From Paracamarosporium sp. OC-R06-R3 (taxonomy: Eukaryota > Ascomycota > Dothideomycetes > Pleosporales > Didymosphaeriaceae), in assembly GCA_019828545.1 (NCBI GenBank), contig JACVRA010000165.1, forward strand, positions 803,601 through 867,600: a DNA stretch of 64,000 nucleotides. The letters run 5' to 3'. Below are positions 47,282 to 59,887 of the stretch, one piece after another. The notes beneath the pieces are model-generated. The model searched no databases. It saw only the letters and a list, made by a program, of their open reading frames with translations, and was not told the DNA's origin. How positions within the stretch are numbered: position 1 is the stretch's first letter; each line of letters opens with the position of its first letter. The position numbers were made by a program, and so were the translations under genes.

Positions 47282-47849
47282 CACTGCGATCTTTAGCGTG
47301 GACGAGGAGGTTGTGGGCTGGGGCTATGTAGGGGGAAGGTCTGAGTATGCAGACAGGGGCTGAGTGCGGGAACGGGTACTGGTACTCAGTGACGAATTTA
47401 CACTGCAATCTCTAGCGCGGACGGGGAGTGTGTGGGTTAGGGTGAACTGAAGGAGTGTTTTCAAAAATTGCTTAGCGTTAAGTTACACTGCAATCTCTAG
47501 CCCGGGCGAGGAGGTAGCGAGGTGAAGATTTGATTGGGTAGGGTAAAGAGGGTGGGAAGGCTGAGACATTGTGAATCCTTCTTTCACTGCAATCTCTAGC
47601 GCGGACGAAGAGGTAGAAAGGCAAGGGTCTAATTAGATAGATACAGAGGGCGGGAAGGACAGGAGCCTCAAATTCACACTGCAATTTTTAGAGCGGACGA
47701 GGAGGTTGTGTGTTGGGGCTTAGAGCTGGGTCTGAACGGAGGTGAGGCTGGGTGAGGCTTGCCGAGGCTGGGTATATAATGGCTGCGGTGCGTGATAGTG
47801 AGCGGATTTCGGTGCTTGATACCCTATCAATACAGTCTTGGCATGTTTA

Positions 47850-48400
47850 CACTGCAATCTTTAGTGTGGACGAGAAGGTGCTGCAGGGATTAAGGTGGTT
47901 CGGGGCAAGGCGGGTGGTGGCTGTGTCGTTCCGGTGAGTATACTTTAGGAAAGGTATACGCAGAGCTGACGTGCAGTCAGGTAAAGATTCAATTTAACAA
48001 CCGTGAAAAATTTTCACTTTCACTGCAATCTTTAGCGCGGACGTGGAGATGCTGCAGGGGTTAGACTAGATAGGATTGGTTGGGTGGGAAGGCTGAGTCT
48101 TTCTGGTGCGTAGGATTAGGAAAGGTATGTGTAGAGCTGACATACGGGTAAGGGTTAGATTGGGTAAGGTAAAGAGGTTAGGAAGGCTGTGTCTTTCCAG
48201 TGAGTATACTCTGGAGTATTGCTGGCACAGTAGCCACAATTTGCACTGCAATCTCTAGCCCGGACGAGGAGGTGCTGCAGGAACTAAAGTGGCGCAGGGT
48301 GAATAGGATGGTGTCTGTGTTATCCCGGTGAGCATACTTTAGGAGAGATATACATAGAGCTAACATACGCGAGAAAACCGGTGATAACCTCACTTGCACT
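47850..48400 (+). repeat. Higher-order repeat units inside the array
   Basis: Three consecutive units start with the core motif at 47850, 48021 and 48244. They continue with GGTGCTGCAGG or GATGCTGCAGG, and further on share AGTATACTTTAGGAAAGG (47938-47956), GATTAGGAAAGGTATG (48114-48129) and CATACTTTAGGAGAGATA (48333-48350). Each of these is followed by a version of AGAGCTGACATACG. Unit length is 153 to 223 bp, so these are diverged tandem copies rather than an exact satellite. Confidence 0.65.
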
Positions 48401-48483
48401 GCAATTTTTAGCGTGGACGAAGAGGTTCTGGTAAGGTTTGGATTAGAGAAAGCAAGGTCGAGGGCTGGTCATTGTTTCGAATC

Positions 48484-48675
48484 ATTATTGCTACCCTAAC
48501 CCATGGCCCCCTCGTCCGCGCTAGAGGTTGCAGTGAAATTGGGGGTTGCTTGTTTTATATCGCCCCTAATTTCACTGTAATCTCTGAAATTGGGGGCGAT
48601 ATAAAACCAGCAGCCCCCAATTTCACTGCAACCTCTAGCGCGGACGAGGGGACCATGGGTTAGGGTAGCAATAAT
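48484..48675. repeat. 192-bp near-perfect palindrome (foldback element)
   Basis: Two 91-bp arms (48484-48574 and 48585-48675) are reverse complements with four mismatches, around a 10-nt centre, CTGTAATCTC. Each arm contains one full copy of the array motif, and a partial copy spans the centre. The outer ends read ATTATTGCTACCC and GGGTAGCAATAAT. As RNA or single-stranded DNA it would form one long hairpin. No clear target-site duplication is seen at the edges. Confidence 0.9.
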
Positions 48676-48799
48676 GGTGGTGGCTGTGTGTGTGAAATTT
48701 ATCGACCCCAATTTCACTGCAATCTCTAGCGCGGACGAGGAGGTGTATCAGGGGCTGGATTAAGAGTAGAAACCAGCGGGAGCAGCCGTGGGCCGGGAA

Positions 48800-49700
48800 T
48801 TTCGACTCCAATCTCTAGCGCAAATGAGAAGGTGGTGGGTTAAGGCTCGACAAGGCAGCAATGAGTGCCGGTAGGAAGGCTGAGCAAACAAATAGTGGGA
48901 TCAAGGATTTTAAATCTAAGATCAGTTTCTGGTTTTTAAGGTGCGCCGGCAACGAAAGCGTTATGAAATAAGCACGTATCTTGAGTATGAGAGAGGTGTA
49001 GTGTAACAGAGTATAGATACCTGATCCAATCTGTTCATCTATTTCCGAGGCTCAGGCTCAGAGGGTTGAGAGTTGAGGATTGAATTCAGAGATTCATAGT
49101 TCTTCGGTCCAGAACCCTTCAACGATTTCGCGAAATTATTCTCCACCAACGGATAACAGAAGAAGACGGCATTTTATAATCGATATATGAAGCTAGGATA
49201 AACTAAGTTGCGCAGCGTTGAGCACATCCTTTTGCATTTGTATTGAAAATCAAGGACGGGAAATGAAGCTGTCAATCAAGCCCAAGGCCATCACAAGGTT
49301 TCGCGCGATTCTGCATAAGAGCTTGTTGGGTTAGAATTCGTGAAAATGTTCGTGACTCTTCTGTGGTATGTATTTCATGATAATAAGATGAGATGGGGAT
49401 AAGTATTGAGGGGGTAGATATACATACTTCGTGTCTCTGCTCTGTAATGTTTAGCGCGGACGACGAGGTCATGGGTTAGAATCAGATATACGGGCACTTG
49501 AGAATAGACAGTGGCATCAACCGTTTATAGGCTCAAGGTCAGCTTCTACTAGTTCTGTAGGTGCATTGGCAACAAAATTGTTATAAGATGAGTACGTGTT
49601 AAGTGTGTAAAATGTAGGGTGGCGGAGTATAGATACCTAGCTTAGTCCAAAGTAACTCGATATCATTCATATCCAATTTGAGAGGGTCAAACGTATTTAT
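48800..49700 (+). repeat. Diverged direct duplication within the array region
   Basis: Segments at about 48800-49035 and 49438-49660 share the same order of blocks. These are the core motif, GATCAGTTTCTGG against GGTCAGCTTCTAC, GGCAACGAAAGCGTTATGAA against GGCAACAAAATTGTTATAAG, ACGTATCTTGAG against ACGTGTTAAGTG, and GAGTATAGATACCT (nearly identical). The overall similarity is low enough that this is an old duplication. Confidence 0.6.
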
Positions 49701-50459
49701 GTTCAGAGCTCAGTTGGGTTTGAATGGATACAGGTTGGATTCTAAGTGATAGGTTTTAGTGAAGTAGTTAAATAATTGGGTTGAACGCCTTGGCATTGAG
49801 TAGAAGCATGACTAGGTATGCTGAGTGATTAGGTTGCGGCCCCATCTGATTCGCAGGGTTGGTGTGGAGCGCCTCCGTCACGAGGTTGTTTGTATACCCC
49901 GTCTCGGATTTGTGTGCCGCCGTCACGGGGTTGCTAAGTGATGATATTGAATGACTTGGAGGTGTCATACACACTTCAAGATGATGAGATGGGGATAGGT
50001 GATTGGGAGTGTATATATATATATGTGAATTTACTTGCACTGCAATCTTTGGCGTGGACGAGGAGGTGCTGGTCAAAGAGGCTGAGGCATGAACCGGTGA
50101 GCGTTTTTGGAAAGCGTGAGGCTGACTCGGGATCAGCCGGTGGCGGTGCAATCCGTATATGCACACACGCAATCCCGGAGTATTCATCAGTTAGAACTTG
50201 GTTGTTCTGTTCTGCTAATCTGATTTGCCTGGAGATTTATTACTGCCTCATTCATGCTAGAGGTGAGGTGGACTGCCGGTGAATTCTCCCCGCGATCTTC
50301 AGCGCGGACGAGCAGGTTCTGGCAAGGGTTGGGTTGGACAAGGTAATAGAGGTCGTGGCAGTGTTCTTTCCATTTGATTTGCCCCTTTCCTGTGCGTATT
50401 TCTAATATCTTACTACAATCCTTATGTAACTAAGCATAGATTAACCATAACCCTGAAAT

Positions 50460-53400
50460 TCATGAAGAGTTTCCATTCCTCTCACCACTTCGCCCCCTGG
50501 CCGACTTCTCCGCTTCAACACAGCTGAAGATGCGGTCCTGCACAGCACTGGGTCTCTTCATGACTTCAGAAAACAAATCTCTTTGTTCCCGCAAACTTAG
50601 GAGACCTTCCCTACAAAGCTGAGTAGCAAGATGGCGATCGGCATCGCTTAGCAAAGACATCCGCTCGGACGGTCTCGTACTCAGCCATCGGTTCTCTGCT
50701 TGGGCTTTCTTTGCCGTTGCGCTTTGCTTTTGAGAATTTTGTTTACTTGTCACGGCTGCAAGTTGCGATGCGTCGCTAGTCTCTTGTACTGTATAATCTG
50801 TCCAAGGTGTTTTGTTCCAGCTTGTAGTCGGGTTCACATATGTGGTATCGGCGCTGGGACCATCGAAGGAACTTGCAAAAGCAGATGTTATCTTTGAGAG
50901 CTTGTGAGCCAATGCCATTCGATCATCGCGAGACATCCGTGCATCTCGGTTTACTTTCAAATCCCACACACTGCAGCAGAAGGCTCCTACCAGCTCGGAC
51001 GCTCTGTATCGCACAATCCTCGAGTCTTTATGTCTCTTATGACCTTTACTTCCAGTGAGTGAGATTATAGCATTGCGGTTTGCCCCATGGTCCAACATAA
51101 GCTGCAAGACATCGAAACTTGTTTCGAGAAGGCCGCTATCAAGCCAGCGAGACATATCAGAGTCCATGAGATCACAGATATGGTGTAGAACGAACTCCCA
51201 CATTGTACAACCATCTCGATTGCTTGGCATGTCGTTCGACATCTTGTATCGGATTCCTTCACCCCTATATGCTGGATGGAACGTAACAGATCTATTAGGA
51301 TCGTCAAGGCATGCCGTCATACCCGTAGTGATGAAGCCTTTGGTAGGTACACTCAGTTGCTCAACATACTCCGAGAGTAGACAAGCGGTAATCGTATGAG
51401 TATCCAGATTGGGGGCGGATGCACGACACCCATCCAAAAGGTGTCCAAATTGGACCTTGGTGCAATGATGTGATGCCGTCACTAGCAACCTTTCGTGATA
51501 GGACATGTTGATCCGGGTGCATTTTCCATTCTGTCCCTCCCCCCATGCACCGAACAAACTTCTTGTAGCTTCGGGTAGGTACGTATTATGGCACAGCGCT
51601 CTGCCCTCTTCTCCCATTGAAGTTTTGAAGGTCAAAAGTCGTGCCATCGCTACGAAGGCTGACACCTCCTTTTCGTAGCTTGGTAGATTGGGCGACGGAA
51701 TCTTTGCTTTGATTTCGGCGACCGAAGAATATAGAAGAGCGTGGGTGGCATCAAAATTCTCGTTTCGAGCCCAAGAGGTAACGTCTTGCCAGGTCTTTCC
51801 ATCCTGCAAGAATTCCACGACGGAACGATGTAGAAAGCCAACAATCAAACCTGGCTCGCGTTGAGAGTGCTGAGTTTCCACAAGTCCGCAACATCTACTC
51901 CGCAAGCGGCCTTCAATCCTCTTGATTCGTATTTTCTCGTCGTTGTCGCTTAGCCTTTGCACAGCCCCAAGATTACTCTTGGTGTATTTTTCTTCTGTGT
52001 AAGAGAGCTGGAGCGCGGTTAGTGGATATTGTCCGTGTACTTTTGTACTTTCGAGTACAATCTGAAGAAATCTGGATCCCTGAGCACGATCCGAACGTGA
52101 CATTGAGCGAAACATGTGGCTATACAACTCCTCAAGCTCCTCGGGAAGCTCATCTATTTTGCGATGCAAGTCGGCGATATTGTCATAGTCTCGTAAGCCT
52201 CGTAGCAACAATTTCACAACCACAGCTACCCATAAGAACACACCTGAAGCTTTAGACGTAATGGCTTCGACAAGCGCGGCGGTAGCGCCAGCGTATTCCT
52301 CTTCAAGTTCTTGCATAAGTACATGCTGGCTGAGCTCACTCTCCGCGAAATAACCGATGTCGTTGCGTGTAAGGTCTTGAAGTCGCAGATTTGGACATTT
52401 CGAAAACGCATGGACGCAGGCTGGAATAGGTCGACTTGACACTATGATCTTGACTTTCGCTGACGTAGAGACTTGGGCGAATAATCGCGCTAGCTCGTCG
52501 TGATCGCCATCGTACTCGTCCAACCCATCAATAAGAAAACAAATTCTTGCAGACAATGCGTCCAATTCAACCAGGTTGCGAAAGGCATGTTTGAGTTCTG
52601 TCAGCGTGAGCTCCAGTCGACCTGACTGTTGTCGAGACTGAAGAGCTCTTATAATATTGGGAAATAGGATTGGTATAAGCTCAGTCTTACTACGCAAAAC
52701 ACTGTGAAGAAGAGATCGCAACAGTCCTGTTTGTGACTTTTGTAGCGCGGTTCCAGCATACCAGAAGAAAAAGGTGCCAAATATTAGCTCTTCACCTTGG
52801 CATGATTGTTCCAGTAATTTACGTGTCGATTTGTGTCTGGCCAGCCACTTCATGAGCGTAGACTTGCCAGATCCTGCTTTGCCGTTGATCCAGTAGGTTC
52901 CCGAGCCATGCTCTAACCAGTCACTCAAAGAATCCCAACGCACGTTTGAGCTTTCGGACCTGTTGTATATCCAATTAAACGTGTGATCGTAGGCCGTCGC
53001 GACACTAGCCTGTCGCTCGCCTATTTCGCGAAATTCGAGGGCATCCAGAATCTGTTTGCTGAATTTTCTAAGATTTATGGTTGAAGTCTTCGTGTAATGT
53101 CCTTGAGGATATCGGCCGTCATCCAGTTCATTCGCATAAAATGTTCTTGAAACAAGGTGTTGACCAGTAGTCACAGCATCCTTCAAAGGGATATCAGATT
53201 TGTCTGAAGAATCCAAAGAAGTAATCGTGGATCTGTGACCGTCGCGATGGGTGACAATCGCTGCGATCGTCTCAGCATGTCTCCGCTCAGCATCTTCACG
53301 ACTGCTGCGAACAAGCTCAGTGTACTCATGATAGTCCTGATCCAGTTTGAGCTTCAGTGTATTACACTGAACAGAGAGCACCTCAACAATCTCTTGGTGA

Positions 53401-53948
53401 CTTGCTTTGACATCACTAGCAATCTCTTGTGTTGCAGTTGTTAACCGATTCAAATCGTGTGATTGCTCCCGCTGATTGGTGTTCAAATATACCAACAATC
53501 TGAGGGAAATCTCGTTCCGATATCGATCTAATCGGTTCTGCAACTCCGCGAGTGGTTTTGCACCCCAGACGAGCCTCAAAGCTGTGCGAATGCTCCGCAG
53601 GTGGAAACTTGATTTTGGCTCCTGAGAAATTTGTGTATATTTTTGGAGACCATCTAGAACCGTCGTGACTGTTTCCTCGCATCCAGACGCGATGTCGAGT
53701 AGGGCTTGATCTTCGCTTTTTAGTGGGCCGGATCCAACGTCGCGTGTATTCGCAGATCGGCAGGATGCGATATGCTGCTTCAATGACGCGAGCAGCTTTT
53801 CGAAGTCATTCGTAACCAACGATATGTGCTGGACACTTAGAGATGTACCGGAGACAGAGATCTGTTTTCCCTCGCTCAAGACCTTTGATGCAAAGTCAAC
53901 GAACTGGCACACATTTCCCGCAAGGGATACTGCAGCTAGGGCCTCCAT
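50460..53948 (-). CDS. NACHT-domain STAND protein (NLR-like)
   Basis: This intronless gene encodes 1162 residues from the ATG at 53948. The N-terminus MEALAAVSLAGNVCQFVDFA is typical of the helical Fungal_N/Helo-like domains that precede NACHT modules, and residues about 60-250 are helical. The NACHT core follows. Walker A is INGKAGSGKSTLMKWLA (about 350-366), the strand LIFGTFFFWYAGTALQKS lies around 395, Walker B is ICFLIDGLDEYDGD (about 468-481), and the sensor is KIIVSSRPIPACV (about 500). After this come the winged-helix and DUF7791-like segments (LPEELEELYSHMFRSMS, FLHRSVVEFLQDGKTWQDV). The remaining 350 residues show no WD40, ankyrin or TPR repeats. STAND NTPases act as ATP-dependent switches in non-self recognition and cell death. 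The ligand and effector here are unknown. It borders the repeat array. Confidence 0.9.
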   Translation of the reverse strand: MEALAAVSLAGNVCQFVDFASKVLSEGKQISVSGTSLSVQHISLVTNDFEKLLASLKQHIASCRSANTRDVGSGPLKSEDQALLDIASGCEETVTTVLDGLQKYTQISQEPKSSFHLRSIRTALRLVWGAKPLAELQNRLDRYRNEISLRLLVYLNTNQREQSHDLNRLTTATQEIASDVKASHQEIVEVLSVQCNTLKLKLDQDYHEYTELVRSSREDAERRHAETIAAIVTHRDGHRSTITSLDSSDKSDIPLKDAVTTGQHLVSRTFYANELDDGRYPQGHYTKTSTINLRKFSKQILDALEFREIGERQASVATAYDHTFNWIYNRSESSNVRWDSLSDWLEHGSGTYWINGKAGSGKSTLMKWLARHKSTRKLLEQSCQGEELIFGTFFFWYAGTALQKSQTGLLRSLLHSVLRSKTELIPILFPNIIRALQSRQQSGRLELTLTELKHAFRNLVELDALSARICFLIDGLDEYDGDHDELARLFAQVSTSAKVKIIVSSRPIPACVHAFSKCPNLRLQDLTRNDIGYFAESELSQHVLMQELEEEYAGATAALVEAITSKASGVFLWVAVVVKLLLRGLRDYDNIADLHRKIDELPEELEELYSHMFRSMSRSDRAQGSRFLQIVLESTKVHGQYPLTALQLSYTEEKYTKSNLGAVQRLSDNDEKIRIKRIEGRLRSRCCGLVETQHSQREPGLIVGFLHRSVVEFLQDGKTWQDVTSWARNENFDATHALLYSSVAEIKAKIPSPNLPSYEKEVSAFVAMARLLTFKTSMGEEGRALCHNTYLPEATRSLFGAWGEGQNGKCTRINMSYHERLLVTASHHCTKVQFGHLLDGCRASAPNLDTHTITACLLSEYVEQLSVPTKGFITTGMTACLDDPNRSVTFHPAYRGEGIRYKMSNDMPSNRDGCTMWEFVLHHICDLMDSDMSRWLDSGLLETSFDVLQLMLDHGANRNAIISLTGSKGHKRHKDSRIVRYRASELVGAFCCSVWDLKVNRDARMSRDDRMALAHKLSKITSAFASSFDGPSADTTYVNPTTSWNKTPWTDYTVQETSDASQLAAVTSKQNSQKQSATAKKAQAENRWLSTRPSERMSLLSDADRHLATQLCREGLLSLREQRDLFSEVMKRPSAVQDRIFSCVEAEKSARGRSGERNGNSS

Positions 53949-55477
53949 GTTTACGCCTGTGGTTTATATCCATCCACTCATTTGTATGTCAATGTTCGCA
54001 ACTGGGTTGCGATTATCATGAGGGTGTTAGGGATTGCGGTTGAGATGTGGAGAAGGAATTGCGCAGGCTGGTGCGATGTTGCGGGCAAGGTTCAGGTTGC
54101 TTTTTAAGAGCCCCGCTTCAGCCCCAGCGTACTGCGTGAGCATACCAGCTATTGCCCAATCACGTTGGTGGGGCGCTTATGATGGGGCTGAGTCGCAGAG
54201 TTGCACTGCCTCATTCGTACCATCAATAGCGAGGATGCCACGTAAAGTCGAGATGTATATGTAGTCTTCAGGTAGTTTGTTCCTGGATAGTTCGATCGAC
54301 GCAATGCACGCAGTCTCATCTTCCAAGTCGCCGTCGCCCTGGTGTGGCTCCATTTTACCAACGTAAAGTCAGTGATAACGGCATCCCAGATGAAGTAAGG
54401 GATCTAATTACAGCTCTATAATCGCCGTCGCATGTGGCGCCAGTACCGTGGTTCGACATGAAAAATGTGAAAACTTAGCGTGCTCAAGAGAACATTCCGA
54501 TCTATCTACTGCTGCAACCCAACTGTGATTCACCACTTATGCCCTCGTGGCAGATTCAGAGCTTATTTCGGGGACGCAACATTCGCACCGTAGGATACTT
54601 GTGCGGTTGGTCTCGGACGCGAATTAATGTTGAGCGTAAAAGAGCCGTGGTATCACCGTATGGAACGGAGTCTCAACAAACACCAAGTGAGCCGCCCCAT
54701 ACATATATCTCATCTACTTTCCCTCCTTCCCACGAATCATCCAATTGTCCGGATGTTCAGAAAACCATGATTGTACCCTATAAGTACTGCTTCATCGCCC
54801 CCTGGCTCAGCTTCAGTGTGAAAAGAATCATCATACAAAAGAAAAGTTCCTGCCTGCAGAAGGTTGACTCGACTGCAGAATCAAAGGAAAGGAAACTTAA
54901 CTTCAGTCGGAGGAAAAGAATATAGGGCCGATGATGAGACAGGAGCAGTTGTGCTCGTGGACGTTGGCTTTTGTTCGACTCCTCAAGGCGTTGGGCGGCG
55001 GCGTGCACACTGTCTGAGGTCCGCTTGTGTGTGACAGTGGAGAACTTTAAAGACAAAAGAAGGAAACCACAATTGGGGGAAGAAAAAGATGAGAATTGTG
55101 CAGCATGCGCGAGTATGCAGTGTGAAGTAAGGAGATGAAGGAGCGCAAGACCGAATGTTTTGGAACTACGAAGGAGGTCTGTACCAGCGTAAATAAAGAC
55201 CTCCAAGGCAGTTACTAGTCTTTCGCGGAGGGCGTCTTACTATAGTAGTTGCTGGTCGCTGGTGAGGAAGGTCGGGACGGGAGTGGCCTGGCGGGGTTTG
55301 CGATGTACCAGGTGTGTTGAATAGATGCACATTTGTCGCGCTTGACTGTCGAAGACATGAAAGACCATCTGTTGGTAGGTACGGGGGCGGAGGCAAAGGA
55401 CTGTATCTGATCTAATTGTATTTGACTCTCTAAGCTCTAGGGTATAGAGGAGAGGCAGATCTATATACTTTGTGGCC

Positions 55478-55502
55478 TGGGGCTAGGGGGCTAGGGGGCT
55501 AG
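55478..55502 (+). repeat. Short tandem repeat of a GGGGGCTA unit
   Basis: About three head-to-tail copies of an 8-bp GGGGGCTA unit occur just before 55503. Such G-rich tandems may form a quadruplex or simply vary in copy number. Confidence 0.6.
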
Positions 55503-55530
55503 CAGTTGACTCTAAAACAGTGGTGAGACA

Positions 55531-55550
55531 CCGTACGTACGCACGTACGG
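55531..55550. repeat. 20-bp perfect inverted repeat
   Basis: CCGTACGT and ACGTACGG are perfect reverse complements around ACGC. It lies about 30 bp from the GGGGGCTA tandem. It could be a dimeric protein-binding site, but no factor is suggested by sequence alone. Confidence 0.6.
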
Positions 55551-56111
55551 ACACCATCCCATCTTTCCTTTCAAGAATTTCTGACTTCTGAGTAGAATGT
55601 GTTCTATTATAATTGTATACATATCTTTGCCAAGACATGGCAACGATGGATTTTGCTTGGAGGGAAATCAATGGTAGGTGGACACAACTTCTAACTTCCC
55701 ACACCCACGGTCCTTAGTGCTGGAAGATGCCTGGTGAAATAATTATGGATTGCGCCCTTACAAGGCAGACTCTGCTACACGTGTGCCGATCCCATTGACC
55801 TCGGGGGGCGTTTCTGTGTCGATGTCAACCTAAATCTTGATCAATTCAATTCGAGCCTCTTGCTACAATAGATCAGCAAATACATCCTTGAATTATATGC
55901 GGTGTTGCGATGTGGACGTCTCGCGGTGCGTTGATGAGTCAAGATTGAAGTCTTTGGCGTCTTTGCGATGCAAGTCCCTGAGAGCATGATGATTACGTTC
56001 AAAGGATAATTCAAGCCCCTATCAAACATCCCAGGCTGATTCAACCTACTGTAAGAGCTCTCACTTCCCACAGTCTTTGGCACTTTCATCCCCCATCTTC
56101 TCATCCTCCCA

Positions 56112-58736
<2,625 letters not shown>

Positions 58737-59887
58737 ATGACGGCGTATGAATTTCCATCTTCACGAGTGTCCCAACCCGCCCTGAAAGAAACCGTTCTCT
58801 GCGGAATCCTCCAACTTCTCGACTTTATCGCCGTCTGGCTACGATTGTGGTCGCGGCGAATAAATCGGAAGCAGCTAGGGGCAAATGACTACGCTATATT
58901 AGCGGCTTTGTTCTTCAGTACTAGTCTGCTCGGAATTGCGATTTTTTGTAACAATCCCTGTCAACGTCAAGTTATACACGAAGCTGATGGCCTTTAACAG
59001 CAACTGTATGGACCGGCAAAGGCTTCCACACCCATGACATCGACCCCGCGTATCGCAGCCGCGTCTTTATAGCATTCACTGCTGGCCAGCTGTTCTGGGG
59101 AGCAGCAAACACAGCCGTGAAATTATCTATTCTCCACATCTACCTCACGATCTTCCAGGGTAGGCAGTTTCGCCGAGCATGCTATGTGCTTATGGGAATT
59201 GCAACCGCCTACTTTATTTCTGTGTTTCTCGAGACTTTCTTGATTTGCAAGCCCGTCGAGTATAATTGGAATAAGAACATACAGGGGCACTGCGATAGCA
59301 AGGCTAAGGAGACGTATCTTGCTGCAGGCATTATCAACCTTATTTGTGATGCCTCTATTTTCGCATTGCCTATGCCGGTGTTGTTCCGGCTAACGCTTCC
59401 AACCGGAAAAAAGATCGGCCTTATTGCTGTTTTCGGTGTTGGCGCAGTGTAAGTACCAAGTATATACTGTCTTTGAGTCCTGCTCACACAGTCAAGCGTC
59501 TGCGTAGTTTCTCTCCTTCGAGTGGTCTATATCTCCCGCATGGACCTTCATGACTTCCACTATACCTACGCTGATCTAGGTATGTGGTCGATTGTAGAGG
59601 TACAAGTCGGCATTATCAACGCCTGTATGCCAGCCATGCAACCAGCGTTGCGTCGAATAGCCAGTACGCCGGCGTGCCGCCACTTGATTCCGTCGAGTTG
59701 GATCAGGAGTTCTTCCGATCGGAGTGATACGCTCTTAGGTGGGGAATCGAGTGAGAGAGATAATACAATCAATAGAATGTACCCTTTGGATACGGTTCAC
59801 TTGATGGGAAAGGGGAACGACAATGTTGCGGAAACTGTCATAGATTTTGATCGGTCTCAGTACAGGTCGCCTAATGAGCGATGTTGA
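58737..59887 (+). CDS. Rhodopsin-like (PTH11-type) integral membrane protein
   Basis: Three exons (58737-58947, 59001-59448, 59497-59887) give about 349 residues. The first intron (53 bp) is clear. The second is less so: its acceptor is AAG at 59496 if the GTAAGT donor is used, or CAG at 59491 with a GTGTAAG donor at 59447. Both keep the frame. Seven hydrophobic helices are visible, including VLCGILQLLDFIAVWLRLW, LFWGAANTAVKLSILHIYL, VLMGIATAYFISVFLETFLI, KIGLIAVFGVGA and VVSLLRVVYI. CKPVEYNWNKNIQGHC has the two cysteines typical of the fungal rhodopsin-domain family, and the W-rich WTGKGFHTHDID loop is also characteristic. These proteins are proposed G-protein-coupled receptor-like sensors, best known from Pth11 of the rice blast fungus. 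This one has no CFEM domain. The ligand is unknown. Confidence 0.85.

Larger units (their letters stand above)
47282..50325 (+). repeat. Array of about 17 interspersed copies of a roughly 30-bp motif
   Basis: The consensus is TTTCACTGCAATCTCTAGCG followed by CGGACGAGGAGGT. CACTGCAAT-type starts lie at 47282, 47401, 47486, 47585, 47677, 47850, 48021, 48244, 48397, 48573 (partial), 48624, 48715, 48803, about 49438, 50038 and about 50287; one reverse copy is at 48510-48539. Spacing is irregular: 85 to 224 bp up to 48.4 kb, then both closer and wider. Variation is mostly single substitutions (CTCTAG or CTTTAG; GCGCGG, GCCCGG or GCGTGG). The spacers are G/A-rich (for example GGGTAGGGTAAAGAGG), and from 47.85 to 48.4 kb they share extra sequence. 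No long coding frame spans the region, and no transposase-like sequence was seen. Confidence 0.88.
53949..56111. other. Intergenic region between the NACHT and GMC genes
   Basis: In 2.2 kb I see no supported gene. Short frames such as 54778-55206 (minus) are not recognisable. Two small repeat features near 55.5 kb are listed separately. The left part presumably carries the NACHT gene promoter. Confidence 0.45.

Noticed and set aside
48650..48670. GGGTTAGGGT as a telomere-like repeat
   Set aside because: It occurs singly within the palindrome arms and spacers, not as a TTAGGG tandem, so it is not telomeric.
47181..50187. Small minus-strand frames repeatedly encoding a peptide like LVRARDCS
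   Set aside because: The shared peptide is simply the reverse-strand translation of the repeated DNA motif in one frame. There is no conserved start, length or context.
47282..50325. Repeat field as a CRISPR-like array
   Set aside because: Spacing is irregular (85 to several hundred bp), spacers share sequence, copies are diverged, and all surrounding genes are eukaryotic.
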